DNA of 64,000 nucleotides from an uncultured Polaribacter sp. (GTDB lineage Bacteria; Bacteroidota; Bacteroidia; Flavobacteriales; Flavobacteriaceae): NCBI RefSeq assembly GCF_947497125.1, contig NZ_CANMFI010000005.1, positions 124,001 to 188,000 of the forward strand, read 5' to 3'. Shown piece by piece: positions 53,979 to 63,976 of this stretch (position 1 is its first letter; each line of letters starts with the position of its first letter). The notes under the pieces were generated by a model. It saw only the letters and a program-made list of their open reading frames with translations, ran no database searches and was not told where the DNA came from. The position numbers and the translations under genes were made by a program.

Positions 53979-54446
53979 TTACTTAGAAGGCGCCATTTTA
54001 GCTTGTATAGCAGATAAAACACTTTTGTATTTTGCTAAATCTTCAGTACTTAAATCAGCTGCTAATTCTTTTCCTTTTGCTAAAAGAGAAACCCCTTTAG
54101 AAGCCATTGCAGAAATTTTACCTAAGTTACCATTTGCTGCAATATAATCTTTTGCATAAGCAGCATAAGCTGTTAAGTTTTCTGTAACTGCTTCATTTGC
54201 AAAAGCAGGAATAGAAACACCGTCTAAAGCAGAACTTACCATTTCTGTTGCTTTATCTACAACTGCATTGGCTGCATCTTTAGCCCCATCAGCTACAGTA
54301 TTTGCTGCATCTGTTGTTGAAGTTGCAACATTTTCTACTGTTTCTACTGTTGCATCTTTTAATTCATTCGCCCCTTTTTTTGCTTCTTTACAAGCTGTTG
54401 CTAATAAAGAACCTGCAACTAGTACAGATAATACGATTTTTTTCAT
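53979..54446 (-). CDS. Putative lipoprotein with amphipathic repeats, function unknown
   Basis: A 155-residue protein. The N-terminus LSVLVAGSLLATACKEAKKG looks like a lipoprotein signal with Cys near residue 19, although the box is not ideal. Residues 25-75 are an Ala/Val/Thr/Asp-rich amphipathic stretch with 11-residue-like periodicity (ATVETVENVATSTTDAANTV), as in LEA- or YtxH-like proteins. The rest is helical. No known family is recognised. It stands alone between two terminators. Confidence 0.7.
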   Translation of the reverse strand: MKKIVLSVLVAGSLLATACKEAKKGANELKDATVETVENVATSTTDAANTVADGAKDAANAVVDKATEMVSSALDGVSIPAFANEAVTENLTAYAAYAKDYIAANGNLGKISAMASKGVSLLAKGKELAADLSTEDLAKYKSVLSAIQAKMAPSK

Positions 54447-54519
54447 TTTTTATTTTGTTTTTAGATTGAATTACAAATCTAAAATAATAAATAGATAAAC
54501 AATACTTATTTGAAAAAAA

Positions 54520-56280
54520 TTAATTTTCTTCACTAAATTGCTTGTCGTACAGGTTTTTATAATAGCCTTGGGGTTTTTCTAATAAATCTTTATGAGTCCC
54601 TTCTTCTACTATAAAACCATTGTCCATAACAATAATTTTATCGGCTTGTTTAATAGTGGCCAATCGATGAGCAATTACAATTGAGGTTCTTCCTTTTGTG
54701 ATTGTTTCTGTGGCATGTTGTATCATTTTTTCTGCATGTGCATCTACAGATGATGTTGCTTCGTCTAAAATTAAAATACTAGGTTTGCTAACATAAGCAC
54801 GTAAAAAGGCAATTAATTGTCGCTGACCAGATGAAAGCATTACACCTCTCTCTTTAACATTGTATTGATATCCGCCAGGCAAAGTCATAATAAAATTATG
54901 AATACCAATTTGTTTGGCCGCTTTTTCTACTTCTTGCTGCGATATTAAATTATTTTTTAATGTGATGTTATTAAGAATAGAGTCTGAAAATAAAAAAACA
55001 TCTTGCAAAACAACCGCAACTTGGTTTCTTAAACTTTCTAAAGCGTATTCTTTTAGAAGAATATTATCTATACAGATTAATCCACTATCAATTTCATAAA
55101 AACGGTTAATAAGATTGATTATGGTAGATTTACCAGCGCCTGTTGCACCAACTATTGCAATTGTTTGGCCGCTTTTTACATCAAAAGAAATGCCTTTTAA
55201 AACTTCTTCATTTTTTAAGTAACTAAATCGAACGTCTTTAAAACGAATGTCTCCTTTTAAATCAGTTGCTTTTATAGTTCCGTTTTTAACAATACTACTT
55301 TGCGTATCTATCACTTTAAAAACTCGTTGGCCAGAAACAATTCCCATTTGCAACTGATTAAATTTATCTGCTATTTGACGAAGTGGCCTAAATAACATTT
55401 GAGCCATTTGTACAAAAGCCATAACGGTTCCTAACCCTGGCACACTACCACCAATAACCTGCTTACTACCATACCAAACAATTAAACCAATACCTATGGA
55501 TGACAAAATTTCTGCAATAGGAAAAAAGATTGAAAAATACCAAATGGTTTTTACATGTGCTTCTTTGTGCTTGTTATTAATTTCTTTAAATTTTTTATAT
55601 TCGATATTTTCTCTGTTAAAAAGCTGCACTATTTTCATCCCAGTAACACGTTCTTGTACAAAACCGTTTAAATTGGCTACCTGATTTCTTACTTCTTGAA
55701 ACGTAGCTTTAATCGCTTTCTGAAAAATTGAGGTAGCATAAATTAAAATTGGCAATACTGCTAAAGCAATCAATGCCAATCGCCAGTCAAAATAAAACAT
55801 AAGTGCAGCAACGGTAAACATTTGTAAAACATCACTAACAATTGTAAAAACACCTGCACTAAAAAAGGCTGCTATGGTTTCTATGTCTGAAACTACTCTG
55901 GTCACTAATTTCCCTACAGAATTAGTATCAAAATAAGACATTTTAAACTGTAAAATATGTCTAAAAATCTTTGCTCTAATATCTTTAATAATATGTTGCC
56001 CAACCCAATTTGCATAGTAAATAAATGCAAAACGAAGCAGTACTTCTATCAACAAAACAGCAAACATAAATACAATGTTTATAAGCAAACCATTGCTGTC
56101 TTTTTGGGTAATATAAGTATCTACTGTTTCTTTTATTAAATACGGATTTAACAACGAAACCAACGATAATAAAATGGTGGAAGCTGTTGCTATAAAAAAG
56201 TTGAGTTTATAGCGTTTGGCAAAAGACATTAGTCTTAAAAAGATTTGTAAATCAAAAGCATTACCTGTTTTATCTGCCAA
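54520..56280 (-). CDS. ABC exporter, fused permease and ATPase (MsbA-like)
   Basis: A 586-residue half-transporter. Six membrane helices occupy residues 1-310. The ATPase has Walker A VGATGAGKST near residue 380, the Q-loop in VVLQDVFLFSD, signature LSSGQRQ near 483, Walker B ILILDEATSSVD near 503 and the H-loop AHRLAT. Homodimers of this type move lipids, peptides or drugs outward. The cargo is unknown. It lies three bases downstream of truA, so the two share a transcript. Confidence 0.92.
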   Translation of the reverse strand: MADKTGNAFDLQIFLRLMSFAKRYKLNFFIATASTILLSLVSLLNPYLIKETVDTYITQKDSNGLLINIVFMFAVLLIEVLLRFAFIYYANWVGQHIIKDIRAKIFRHILQFKMSYFDTNSVGKLVTRVVSDIETIAAFFSAGVFTIVSDVLQMFTVAALMFYFDWRLALIALAVLPILIYATSIFQKAIKATFQEVRNQVANLNGFVQERVTGMKIVQLFNRENIEYKKFKEINNKHKEAHVKTIWYFSIFFPIAEILSSIGIGLIVWYGSKQVIGGSVPGLGTVMAFVQMAQMLFRPLRQIADKFNQLQMGIVSGQRVFKVIDTQSSIVKNGTIKATDLKGDIRFKDVRFSYLKNEEVLKGISFDVKSGQTIAIVGATGAGKSTIINLINRFYEIDSGLICIDNILLKEYALESLRNQVAVVLQDVFLFSDSILNNITLKNNLISQQEVEKAAKQIGIHNFIMTLPGGYQYNVKERGVMLSSGQRQLIAFLRAYVSKPSILILDEATSSVDAHAEKMIQHATETITKGRTSIVIAHRLATIKQADKIIVMDNGFIVEEGTHKDLLEKPQGYYKNLYDKQFSEEN

Positions 56281-56283
56281 AAT

Positions 56284-57009
56284 TTAATATTTTATGTGTG
56301 TTAAAAATAAGCCTTTTGCTGGTACTGAAAGACCTGCATTGCTTCGGTTTTTACTTTCTATAATGCCTCTAAAATCTTGGGGTGTTTTTTTACCTAAACC
56401 AACGTCTATTAAAGTACCCACAATTGCTCTTACCATATTTCTTAGAAATCTATTTGCGGTAATGTAAAAAATAAGTTCATTGCCATTTTTTTTCCATACG
56501 GCTTCTGTAACATCACAATTATAAGTGTACACATCTGTTTTTACTTTAGAAAAAGTTTGAAAATCGGTATACTCTAATAACAATTTTGCAGCTTCATTCA
56601 TGGCTTCTACATTTAAGTCTTGAGAATGTATTTGCCAAGAAAAATCTAAAGAAAAAGGGTTTCTACCCAACCAAATTTTATACTCATAACTTCTACTAAT
56701 TGCATGAAACCTTGCATGCACATCTGAGGCTACTGCAAACACTTTGTAAACTACAATATCTTCTGGTAATACAGAATTTAACTTAAAAGGAATGTCTCCT
56801 TTTAGTTCTTTATCGATATCAAAATGAGCAAACATTTGCGATGCATGCACACCCGTGTCTGTTCTGCCAGCTCCTACAACCTCTATTTTTTCTTGAAAAA
56901 TAGTGCTTACAGCTTCGTTTAGTTTTTGCTGTACAGACATAACATCGGGTTGAATTTGCCAACCGTGATAGTTTTTACCGTTGTAAGAAAGCTCTATAAA
57001 ATACCTCAA
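56284..57009 (-). CDS. truA: tRNA pseudouridine synthase A
   Basis: A 241-residue enzyme that makes pseudouridine at positions 38-40 of tRNA. The catalytic aspartate is in GAGRTDTGVHASQ near residue 52. RYFIELSYNGKNYHGWQ at the start and NRFLRNMVRAIVGTLIDVG near 183 are family motifs. The length is normal. It is the first gene of a two-gene unit with the ABC exporter. Confidence 0.95.
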   Translation of the reverse strand: MRYFIELSYNGKNYHGWQIQPDVMSVQQKLNEAVSTIFQEKIEVVGAGRTDTGVHASQMFAHFDIDKELKGDIPFKLNSVLPEDIVVYKVFAVASDVHARFHAISRSYEYKIWLGRNPFSLDFSWQIHSQDLNVEAMNEAAKLLLEYTDFQTFSKVKTDVYTYNCDVTEAVWKKNGNELIFYITANRFLRNMVRAIVGTLIDVGLGKKTPQDFRGIIESKNRSNAGLSVPAKGLFLTHIKY

Positions 57010-57109
57010 GAAAATCTCATTTTTGTAGACATCAAAATTACGGAAATTATTTTGTTATGATTACTTTTGATGCAAATTGCACTGTTAATTTTTTTTACCT
57101 GCACACTCT

Positions 57110-57607
57110 ATGAAAAAAATACTCTTATTATCGGATACACATAGTTTTATAGATGATCAAATATTAAAATTTGTTAAGCAAGCTGATGAAGTTTGGCATG
57201 CAGGTGATATTGGCGATTTAACTGTAACAGATACCCTAAAAAAACTAAAACCGCTAAGAGCCGTTTATGGCAATATCGATGGCACAGATGCAAGGGCTGA
57301 GTTTCCTTTAGATGCCAAATTTAAATTAGAAGGTGTACCCGTTTGGATAACTCATATTGGCGGTTATCCGAATAAATACAATCAAAGAGTTAGGGAAGAA
57401 CTAACGGCAAACCCACCAAAAATATTTATTGCAGGACATTCTCATATATTAAAAGTGCAATATGATAAAAAACTGAATTTATTACATCTTAACCCTGGTG
57501 CTGCCGGAAAGCATGGTTTTCACAAAATTAGAACCATGTTGCGTTTTCAGTTAGAAAATGGCGCTATTACAAACATGGAAATTATTGAATTGGGTAAAAG
57601 AGGTTGA
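57110..57607 (+). CDS. Metallophosphoesterase, YfcE/MJ0936 type
   Basis: A 165-residue protein with the motifs LLLSDTHS near residue 6, WHAGDIGD near 29, VYGNIDG near 53, ITHIGGYP near 80 and AGHSHI near 107. These bind two metals for phosphodiester hydrolysis. The natural substrate is unknown. It is divergent from truA. Confidence 0.92.
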   Translation: MKKILLLSDTHSFIDDQILKFVKQADEVWHAGDIGDLTVTDTLKKLKPLRAVYGNIDGTDARAEFPLDAKFKLEGVPVWITHIGGYPNKYNQRVREELTANPPKIFIAGHSHILKVQYDKKLNLLHLNPGAAGKHGFHKIRTMLRFQLENGAITNMEIIELGKRG

Positions 57608-57627
57608 TGGTTAGATATAAGAAATAA

Positions 57628-57669
57628 GAGACTAGATGCTAGACTTTAGACTTTTAACTTTGGACTTTG
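57628..57669. repeat. Degenerate short repeat rich in AGACTTT/TAGATG
   Basis: The run ACTAGATGCTAGACTTTAGA continues with CTTTTAACTTTGGACTTTG; the 7-8 base unit TTTAGAC/TTTGGAC is repeated imperfectly. It lies between the phosphoesterase gene and a terminator and codes for nothing convincing. Confidence 0.4.
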
Positions 57670-57710
57670 TATTATACTTAAGAAAACAGCCATTAGTAAA
57701 TAGAGAAAAT

Positions 57711-57741
57711 AAAAAACCGAGAAGTAAATTCTCGGTTTTTT
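57711..57741. terminator. Hairpin terminator between the phosphoesterase and DUF4293 genes
   Basis: The stem AAAAAACCGAGAA with its complement around GTAAA. A and T runs on both sides allow bidirectional use. Confidence 0.8.
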
Positions 57742-57770
57742 GTCGCACTAAACATACTAATATGATAGGT

Positions 57771-58202
57771 TTATCGCAATCTGTCAGCAGATTTTACAAG
57801 ATCTTCATCCTTTTTAATAGCTTTATTTGCCAAAACAATAAGCAAAATAACTAAAATTGGTAAGAACATCCCAACACCCTTCTTAGAAATCGAAATTTCT
57901 CCAGGTAAGGTTAGTGACACATAAATCAATAATCCTAATAAAAAAAGGTTTATCAAAATTACTAAACGACCTACTACAAATTGTAATTTTCTGTTTTTGA
58001 AAAGAAAAATAATCAAAAAAGAAACTACTGCAGAAAGTACAAATAACAAAGGAATAGCTTTAAAAACTATTAATTCTTTAGAAAACAAATCCAATGTAAA
58101 AACTTGTTCTTTAAGATTGGTCCATAAATTAAATACAAAAATAAGCCCTCCAGAAATAGAAGCTGCTAATAGTAAATATATACTTTGTATTCTTTGAATC
58201 AT
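57771..58202 (-). CDS. DUF4293 membrane protein
   Basis: About 143 residues from the ATG that gives MIQRIQSIYLLLAASISGGL, the standard start of the family; the seven upstream residues are not conserved. Four membrane helices are visible (around residues 8-25, 50-70, 80-100 and 112-130). The function is unknown. It is divergent from rho, which is the usual neighbour in Flavobacteria as far as I recall. Confidence 0.88.
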   Translation of the reverse strand: MIQRIQSIYLLLAASISGGLIFVFNLWTNLKEQVFTLDLFSKELIVFKAIPLLFVLSAVVSFLIIFLFKNRKLQFVVGRLVILINLFLLGLLIYVSLTLPGEISISKKGVGMFLPILVILLIVLANKAIKKDEDLVKSADRLR

Positions 58203-58274
58203 CTTAAAAAAATAGAAATACAAAAGTAGAACTTTCTTTTTTAAAAAGAAAACCTAAAACTTAAAAAAAAAGTA

Positions 58275-58282
58275 TATATTTG
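58275..58282 (+). promoter_or_regulatory. -7-type promoter box upstream of rho
   Basis: TATATTTG fits TAnnTTTG and would leave a leader of about 120 bases before the rho ATG. No clear TTTG is found at the expected distance. A long leader would allow the autoregulation known for rho in other bacteria. Confidence 0.4.
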
Positions 58283-58405
58283 TCATATAATAACTACGCT
58301 ACCATATTGTATAGCACTATATACAGTATTAAAAAATCAAAATAAAAACATCATAACCAATCTTATTTACTATTAAGATTTACATTTAAACTTAACCTAT
58401 AAAGA

Positions 58406-60052
58406 ATGTTCGAAATCACAGAACTAAAAGCAAAAACCCTTGCTGATTTACAAGTAATTGCAAAATCTATTGGTCTTAAAAAAACAAGTCAACTTAACAA
58501 ATTAGATTTAGTATATCAAATTTTAGATATACAAGCTGCAAGCCCTGTAAAAACAGTTGCCACAACTGATGCTCCGGCAAAACCAAAGACAGAAAAACCA
58601 AAAAGAAAACGCGTTACTAAGGCTGTAGAAAAAGCACCCGCTCAAGCAATCGAAGAAGTAAATGCAAAAACAACAGACAAACCTGTTGAAGAAAAAAAGC
58701 CACAGCCAAAACGTGTGGTAAGAAAAGTAGTACATAAAGAAGTGGTTGCTAAAGAAAATACAGCAACAGATACGGCTACTAAAAACGAAGAACCAAAGGC
58801 TACAAATAAACCACAGGCAAACAAGCCACAGGCTAAAAATGTACCGAAACATAAAAATCAGAATAGAGAAAAAACCAACACTAACCGTAGTAATGGTAAC
58901 AAATCTAACAACAGATATAAAGATCCAGATTTTGAGTTTGACGGAATTATAGAAAGTGAAGGTGTTTTAGAAATGATGCCAGATGGGTATGGTTTTTTAA
59001 GATCTTCTGACTATAATTATTTATCATCGCCTGATGATATTTATGTATCTCAATCTCAAATTAAACTATTTGGCTTAAAAACAGGAGATACTGTTAGAGG
59101 AAATGTAAGACCTCCGAAAGAAGGTGAAAAGTATTTTCCGCTAATTAGAGTTTCTAAAATAAACGGTTTAAACCCTAATTTAGTAAGAGATCGTGTTGCT
59201 TTCGAACATTTAACACCTCTTTTTCCTCAAGAGAAATTTAACTTAGCAGAGAGAGGCAACTCTTTATCTACAAGAATTATCGATTTATTTTCTCCGATTG
59301 GTAAAGGGCAACGTGGTATGATTGTGGCACAGCCTAAAACAGGTAAAACAATGTTATTAAAGGATGTGGCAAATGCAATAGCTGCCAATCATCCAGAAGT
59401 ATATCAGATTGTTTTATTAATAGATGAACGACCAGAAGAAGTTACAGACATGAAACGTAATGTTCGTGGTGAAGTGGTTGCTTCTACTTTTGATGAGCCT
59501 GCAGACAAGCACGTTAGAGTTGCTAATATTGTACTAGAAAAAGCAAAAAGATTGGTAGAATGTGGCCATGATGTTGTTATCTTATTAGACTCTATTACTC
59601 GTTTGGCTAGAGCTTATAACACCGTTGCTCCTGCTTCTGGTAAAATACTTTCTGGTGGTATTGATGCCAATGCATTACACAAGCCAAAACGTTTCTTTGG
59701 TGCCGCTAGAAATATAGAAAATGGCGGATCTTTAACTATTATTGCAACTGCTCTTACAGAAACTGGTTCTAAAATGGATGAAGTAATTTTTGAGGAATTT
59801 AAAGGTACTGGTAACATGGAGCTGCAATTAGATAGAAATATCTCTAACAGACGTATTTATCCTGCAATCGACTTGATAAAATCTTCTACAAGAAGAGACG
59901 ATTTGTTGTTAGATGCTAAAACGGTTCAAAGAATGTGGGTGCTAAGAAAGTATCTTGCAGATATGAACCCAATAGAAGCTATGGAGTTTATTAACGACAG
60001 AATAAAATTCTCTAAAAATAATGATGAATTTTTAATTTCTATGAACGGATAA
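58406..60052 (+). CDS. rho: Transcription termination factor Rho
   Basis: A 548-residue hexameric RNA helicase. Residues 1-47 are the Rho N-terminal helical domain ([18 protein letters not shown]). Residues 50-170 are a Lys/Pro/Ala/Asn-rich insertion absent from the E. coli protein, likely disordered and RNA-binding. The RNA-binding domain ([15 protein letters not shown]) follows near 180, then Walker [13 protein letters not shown] near 312 and [11 protein letters not shown] near 395. It is transcribed alone and followed by a strong intrinsic terminator. Confidence 0.96.
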   Translation: MFEITELKAKTLADLQVIAKSIGLKKTSQLNKLDLVYQILDIQAASPVKTVATTDAPAKPKTEKPKRKRVTKAVEKAPAQAIEEVNAKTTDKPVEEKKPQPKRVVRKVVHKEVVAKENTATDTATKNEEPKATNKPQANKPQAKNVPKHKNQNREKTNTNRSNGNKSNNRYKDPDFEFDGIIESEGVLEMMPDGYGFLRSSDYNYLSSPDDIYVSQSQIKLFGLKTGDTVRGNVRPPKEGEKYFPLIRVSKINGLNPNLVRDRVAFEHLTPLFPQEKFNLAERGNSLSTRIIDLFSPIGKGQRGMIVAQPKTGKTMLLKDVANAIAANHPEVYQIVLLIDERPEEVTDMKRNVRGEVVASTFDEPADKHVRVANIVLEKAKRLVECGHDVVILLDSITRLARAYNTVAPASGKILSGGIDANALHKPKRFFGAARNIENGGSLTIIATALTETGSKMDEVIFEEFKGTGNMELQLDRNISNRRIYPAIDLIKSSTRRDDLLLDAKTVQRMWVLRKYLADMNPIEAMEFINDRIKFSKNNDEFLISMNG

Positions 60053-60072
60053 ATCAATTTACATCCTATATT

Positions 60073-60109
60073 AAACAGCCCTTTTATTCTTTAAAAGGGC
60101 TGTTTTTTG
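60073..60109 (+). terminator. Hairpin terminator after rho
   Basis: Stem AACAGCCCTTTTA with its complement around TTCTT, and a following T run. Confidence 0.85.
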
Positions 60110-60223
60110 TTTTAAAAATAGCGGTAAGCATAACAAACTCATCTTATAAATAATTATGCTGCTACAGGTGTATTAGTAACCTTTCTGTCAATTGATTTAA
60201 ATTGAAAACAGCTCGTTATTTAC

Positions 60224-60256
60224 CAAAAAAAATCCGCTCTAAAAAGAACGGATTTT
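60224..60256 (-). terminator. Hairpin terminator after the PpiD-like gene
   Basis: On the minus strand AAATCCGTTCT pairs with AGAGCGGATTT (one mismatch), followed by a T run. The 110 bases between this and the rho terminator hold nothing recognisable. Confidence 0.65.
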
Positions 60257-60281
60257 ACTATTATAAAACGAGCTTACTAAA

Positions 60282-62372
60282 TTAGTTAGCTATGTATAGG
60301 TTTGCTCTGTTATCTTGTATGTCAGATGCATTTTTAATAGCCTCATACATAACTACTGTCTTTCTTTTTCTACTCTCTGAAATAGATTTTCTTGCAGTTT
60401 CATAATTAGGCAATGCCGTTGGTAATTCTTTATTTAAAACACTAAAAGCAAAAACACCTCTAGCACCTTCAATATTAGCAAATACTTTATTTAAAGGCGC
60501 ATTATACATTGCACCAACTACTTTTGGTTCAGAACCAGCACCAGATAATGTTGGGTTTTTAAGCGTAACATTATTTGCCGATCTAACAGTAGTATTATTT
60601 TCTTTAGCAATTGCCTCTAAAGTAGCTGCGTTAAATTTTTCTGCAAGTAAACTAGCTTTTTTTCTATTGATTAAAATAGGCTTAACCCTGTTTGTTGCTT
60701 TTGCAGCAGACATTAACCCTTTTGGTGTTTTTAATGTTAAAAAAGCAACTACATGACTATTGTCTAAATCGAAACGTTTAAAATCTCCTGGTTTAGTGTC
60801 TCCATTAAACGCCCAAGTAACAATATTTCTTTGATTACCAAGACCTGGTATATTTTCGTCTAAAACTTTTAAACCAATTGCTGGTTTAGCAACGTAGTTA
60901 TTTTTTGTTGCAACTTCAAAAAACTTTTTATCTTTTGAAGTTTCTAAAGCAAACTGTTCTGCTTTTTGAAAAACAGCATTTTCTGTTGCTTCTGATGCTA
61001 CAATTTTTCTAGAAAATGTTGCTAATTTTACAACTGTTTGATTGTTTTTAGTATCATCAATTCTAATAACATGATATCCAAACGGAGTTTCTACAACACC
61101 GATAGTTCCTTTTTTGTTTGTAAAACAAAAGTCTCTAAAAGCAGGTGTCATTCTATTGTAAGTAAACCAATCTAAATCTCCTCCTTTAGCACCAGATCCT
61201 TTATCCGAAGATAACTCTTTTGCTAAACCAGCAAACTTACTACCTCTTCTTTGTACTACTTTTAAAATACTATCAGCTAATTTTTCTGCTTGCTCTTTTG
61301 TTCTTGTTACCTCTGGTGTAGCTCTTTGCGAACCTAAAAAAGGAATTAAGATATGACTTGCTTTCGCTGAGTCTGGCATCTTAGAAATTTCTGTAATTTT
61401 AGATAATTTAAATGCTCCTTGATCTTTATATGGACCAAAAACTTCTCCTTTGGCACCTTTAAAAATAGTAGCAGCTACTGTTTTGTTAACTTGGTTTTCA
61501 AATACAAATGCATCTTCTAAATTAGTATCAGAATCATTTTCACTTAAAAACTCTTTGTTATTTGTAGCTTCTTTAAAATCTGAAATCATTGCTTCTAAAG
61601 ATGTTTTTATTGCATTTTCATCTTCTGTAGTAGCAGCAATTTTGAATTCTACGTATGAAATATCTCTAGATTCGTCTACTTTAAAATCGTTTTCATTTTG
61701 CTGAATGTAGCTTGTAATTTCTGATTTAGATACCGAAACTAAACTATCTGCAATTGAAGTATATGGAACAAACACAAACTTTGTCATTAACTTAGTGTTG
61801 TCTTCTAGGTATTTAAATTCACCCTCTTTAAGAGAAGCACCAAGACCAGCAGCAACTAAGTTGTTGTAAGTATTTCTTTCTGCATTGTCTTTAATTTGGT
61901 TCATGTAATTAAGCCATGCACCCCAAAGTTGTGGGTTATTTTCTTTAGTGTCTGCTAAAAATTGTTTGAATTTAATTTCATCAAACAAACCTGCTTCATT
62001 TAAAAATTGAGGATTACTTTTTACAGATGGTGAATTTGTTAACTCGTTCCAAACATCAGATTCGCCAACAGCAATACCCGCTTCAGACAATTGATTTTGA
62101 TATATTTTTTTTCTTAAAATATTATTCCAAACCGTTGTACTTGCTTGCATCTCTGTAACACTACTACCCGCTTGTTGTTTGTAAGCTTCTAACTCTGCCG
62201 CATACTCTTGTCTAGAAATAGTTTCTCCATTAATCTCTCCTATCTCATTTACTTTACTTGAGTTAAAAAAATCACCTAAAGTAGATGGATCTAATACAAA
62301 AGCAAAAAGAGCTAAACCAATTATAATGATTAAGAACATTGAACGTTCTCTAATTTTTGATAAAATTGCCAT
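60282..62372 (-). CDS. PpiD/SurA-like peptidyl-prolyl isomerase (membrane-anchored foldase)
   Basis: A 696-residue protein. The start MAILSKIRERSMFLIIIIGLALFAFVLDP is the single membrane anchor of PpiD-type foldases, followed by a SurA-like helical domain (NGETISRQEYAAELEAYKQQ). A parvulin domain is near residues 340-460, with ASHILIPF, GAKGGDLDWF and FGYHVIRID. A second, weaker parvulin-like part may follow. It helps outer-membrane proteins fold in the periplasm. It lies 122 bases downstream of the CNNM gene. Confidence 0.92.
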   Translation of the reverse strand: MAILSKIRERSMFLIIIIGLALFAFVLDPSTLGDFFNSSKVNEIGEINGETISRQEYAAELEAYKQQAGSSVTEMQASTTVWNNILRKKIYQNQLSEAGIAVGESDVWNELTNSPSVKSNPQFLNEAGLFDEIKFKQFLADTKENNPQLWGAWLNYMNQIKDNAERNTYNNLVAAGLGASLKEGEFKYLEDNTKLMTKFVFVPYTSIADSLVSVSKSEITSYIQQNENDFKVDESRDISYVEFKIAATTEDENAIKTSLEAMISDFKEATNNKEFLSENDSDTNLEDAFVFENQVNKTVAATIFKGAKGEVFGPYKDQGAFKLSKITEISKMPDSAKASHILIPFLGSQRATPEVTRTKEQAEKLADSILKVVQRRGSKFAGLAKELSSDKGSGAKGGDLDWFTYNRMTPAFRDFCFTNKKGTIGVVETPFGYHVIRIDDTKNNQTVVKLATFSRKIVASEATENAVFQKAEQFALETSKDKKFFEVATKNNYVAKPAIGLKVLDENIPGLGNQRNIVTWAFNGDTKPGDFKRFDLDNSHVVAFLTLKTPKGLMSAAKATNRVKPILINRKKASLLAEKFNAATLEAIAKENNTTVRSANNVTLKNPTLSGAGSEPKVVGAMYNAPLNKVFANIEGARGVFAFSVLNKELPTALPNYETARKSISESRKRKTVVMYEAIKNASDIQDNRANLYIAN

Positions 62373-62494
62373 ACTTAATTTATTTATTTTCTGGTGGCGA
62401 ATATACGATTTGGGTTTTAATATTGCAACCGAATTTATACTTATTAATAAGCTAGATAAGTGTAAAATAAAGGCATGCGCAAAGAAGGGTATTT

Positions 62495-63760
62495 TTAAGC
62501 TTCTAAATCGATGTTTTTAATGCTTACCTCTTCTATTTTTGTAGAACTCATTTTTAAGATTTTAATTTCAAAACCTTCTATATCTATAACTTCTTTTTCT
62601 TTAGGAATACTCTCTGTATGCTCAATAATAAAACCGCCCAAGGTTTCATAAGCTTCAGATTTTGGAATATTTAAATGATACTCCTCATTCACATAATCTA
62701 CCTCTAATCTGGCAGAAAAATGAAACTCTGCATTAGATATTTTCTTTTCTAAAAACTCTTGTGTATCGTGTTCATCTTCAATTTCACCAAATAGTTCTTC
62801 AACAATATCCTCTAGTGTAATCATCCCAGAAGTACCGCCATATTCATCGACAACTACCGCAACACTTTTTCGTTTTTTCATCAAACTATTAAGCACATCA
62901 TTAATCATCATAGACTCTGGAACAATTTCTACAGGCAATAAAATAGACTTGATTGTCTTTGGTTTTTTAAACAGCTCAAAAGCATTAACATAACCAATAA
63001 CATCATCTAAAGAAGACTTATATACTAGTACTTTAGACAAACCAGTATCTATAAATAAATTTTTTAAATTGCTTACTTTTTCTCTTAATTCTACCGCAAC
63101 AATCTCGGTTCTAGGCACCATTACTTCTCTTGCCTTTACGTTATGAAAATCTAACGCATTCTGAAAAATTTGAATTTCAGAATCTACCTCATCATCATCA
63201 TTACCAGTTTCTAACTGTTCAGAAATATAGTTTCCTAATTCTTCTTTACTAAATTCTGTTTGATGCTTGTCTGCATTTGTTTTAAAAAAAACACGTAAAA
63301 AAAAGTCTGAAATAAAGGTTATAAATTCTGAAAAGAAATGGAATAACACGTAAAAAATATACGCCGGAATTACAAATAGTTTAAGCACCTCATTTGCATA
63401 AATTCTAAAAATTGCCTTTGGCAAAAACTCTGCCGTTATTAAGATAACAATGGTAGATATTATTGTTTGAAATATTAGAATTGTAAACTCGTTAAAACCA
63501 TCTAAAGGCAATGCTTTTAACAAAAAAACACCCATATAGTAACTATACAGTACTAAGGCAATATTATTACCAACCAACATGGTTGTAATAAATTTTGATG
63601 GTTTTTGAGTAATTTTATTTAGAATCTTAGGAACAAAACCTTCTCGTTTTTTTTCTAACTCTATGTGAAGTTTATTTGCAGAAACAAATGCAATTTCCAT
63701 TCCCGAAAAAAATGCGGAAAGCACAATTGAGATTAATATAATAATTGCATCAACTTGCAT
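62495..63760 (-). CDS. CNNM/CorC-type membrane protein (hemolysin-family)
   Basis: A 421-residue protein. A DUF21/CNNM membrane domain (SAFFSGMEIAFVSANKLHIEL near residue 15) spans roughly 1-170. Two CBS domains follow (REVMVPRTEIVAV near 213; KSVAVVVDEYGGTSGMITLEDIVEELFG near 293). The C-terminal CorC_HlyC domain has EAYETLGGFIIEH near 375. Family members handle Mg2+/Co2+ or other cations; the older hemolysin label is not well supported. In related genomes gldE has this architecture, but no GldD is adjacent, so I leave the symbol empty. Confidence 0.9.
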   Translation of the reverse strand: MQVDAIIILISIVLSAFFSGMEIAFVSANKLHIELEKKREGFVPKILNKITQKPSKFITTMLVGNNIALVLYSYYMGVFLLKALPLDGFNEFTILIFQTIISTIVILITAEFLPKAIFRIYANEVLKLFVIPAYIFYVLFHFFSEFITFISDFFLRVFFKTNADKHQTEFSKEELGNYISEQLETGNDDDEVDSEIQIFQNALDFHNVKAREVMVPRTEIVAVELREKVSNLKNLFIDTGLSKVLVYKSSLDDVIGYVNAFELFKKPKTIKSILLPVEIVPESMMINDVLNSLMKKRKSVAVVVDEYGGTSGMITLEDIVEELFGEIEDEHDTQEFLEKKISNAEFHFSARLEVDYVNEEYHLNIPKSEAYETLGGFIIEHTESIPKEKEVIDIEGFEIKILKMSSTKIEEVSIKNIDLEA

Positions 63761-63768
63761 TGTAATTC

Positions 63769-63975
63769 TTAAGATTTATTATTTTTAGCATTTCTAGTTT
63801 CTATTTTTTTTCTAAAATTTCTTTTGAAGAAAAAAACTAAGGTAATAAAAATAGCCGCTCCAAGAAATAAATACGCTTTTTCTCGATCTGAATTCCATTT
63901 AAAAATACCTTCAAAAAAACAAATAAATGCAATAATTAAATATCCGTACTGTAAAAATTTCCAAAGTGTATTCAT
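63769..63975 (-). CDS. Small two-helix membrane protein
   Basis: A 68-residue protein with two hydrophobic helices (about residues 8-24 and 36-52) and a basic tail (KRNFRKKIETRNAKNNKS). It lies eight bases upstream of the CNNM gene and only a base or so downstream of another frame that ends at 63977, so it is probably part of one operon. The function is unknown. Confidence 0.75.
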   Translation of the reverse strand: MNTLWKFLQYGYLIIAFICFFEGIFKWNSDREKAYLFLGAAIFITLVFFFKRNFRKKIETRNAKNNKS

Positions 63976-63976
63976 T

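Noticed and set aside
57636-57854. 72-residue plus-strand ORF after the phosphoesterase
   Set aside because: It runs through a simple repeat, a terminator and the end of the opposing DUF4293 gene.
58523-58852. 109-residue minus-strand ORF opposite the Rho insertion
   Set aside because: Its Cys/Phe/Trp-rich translation comes from the lysine-rich coding strand of rho.
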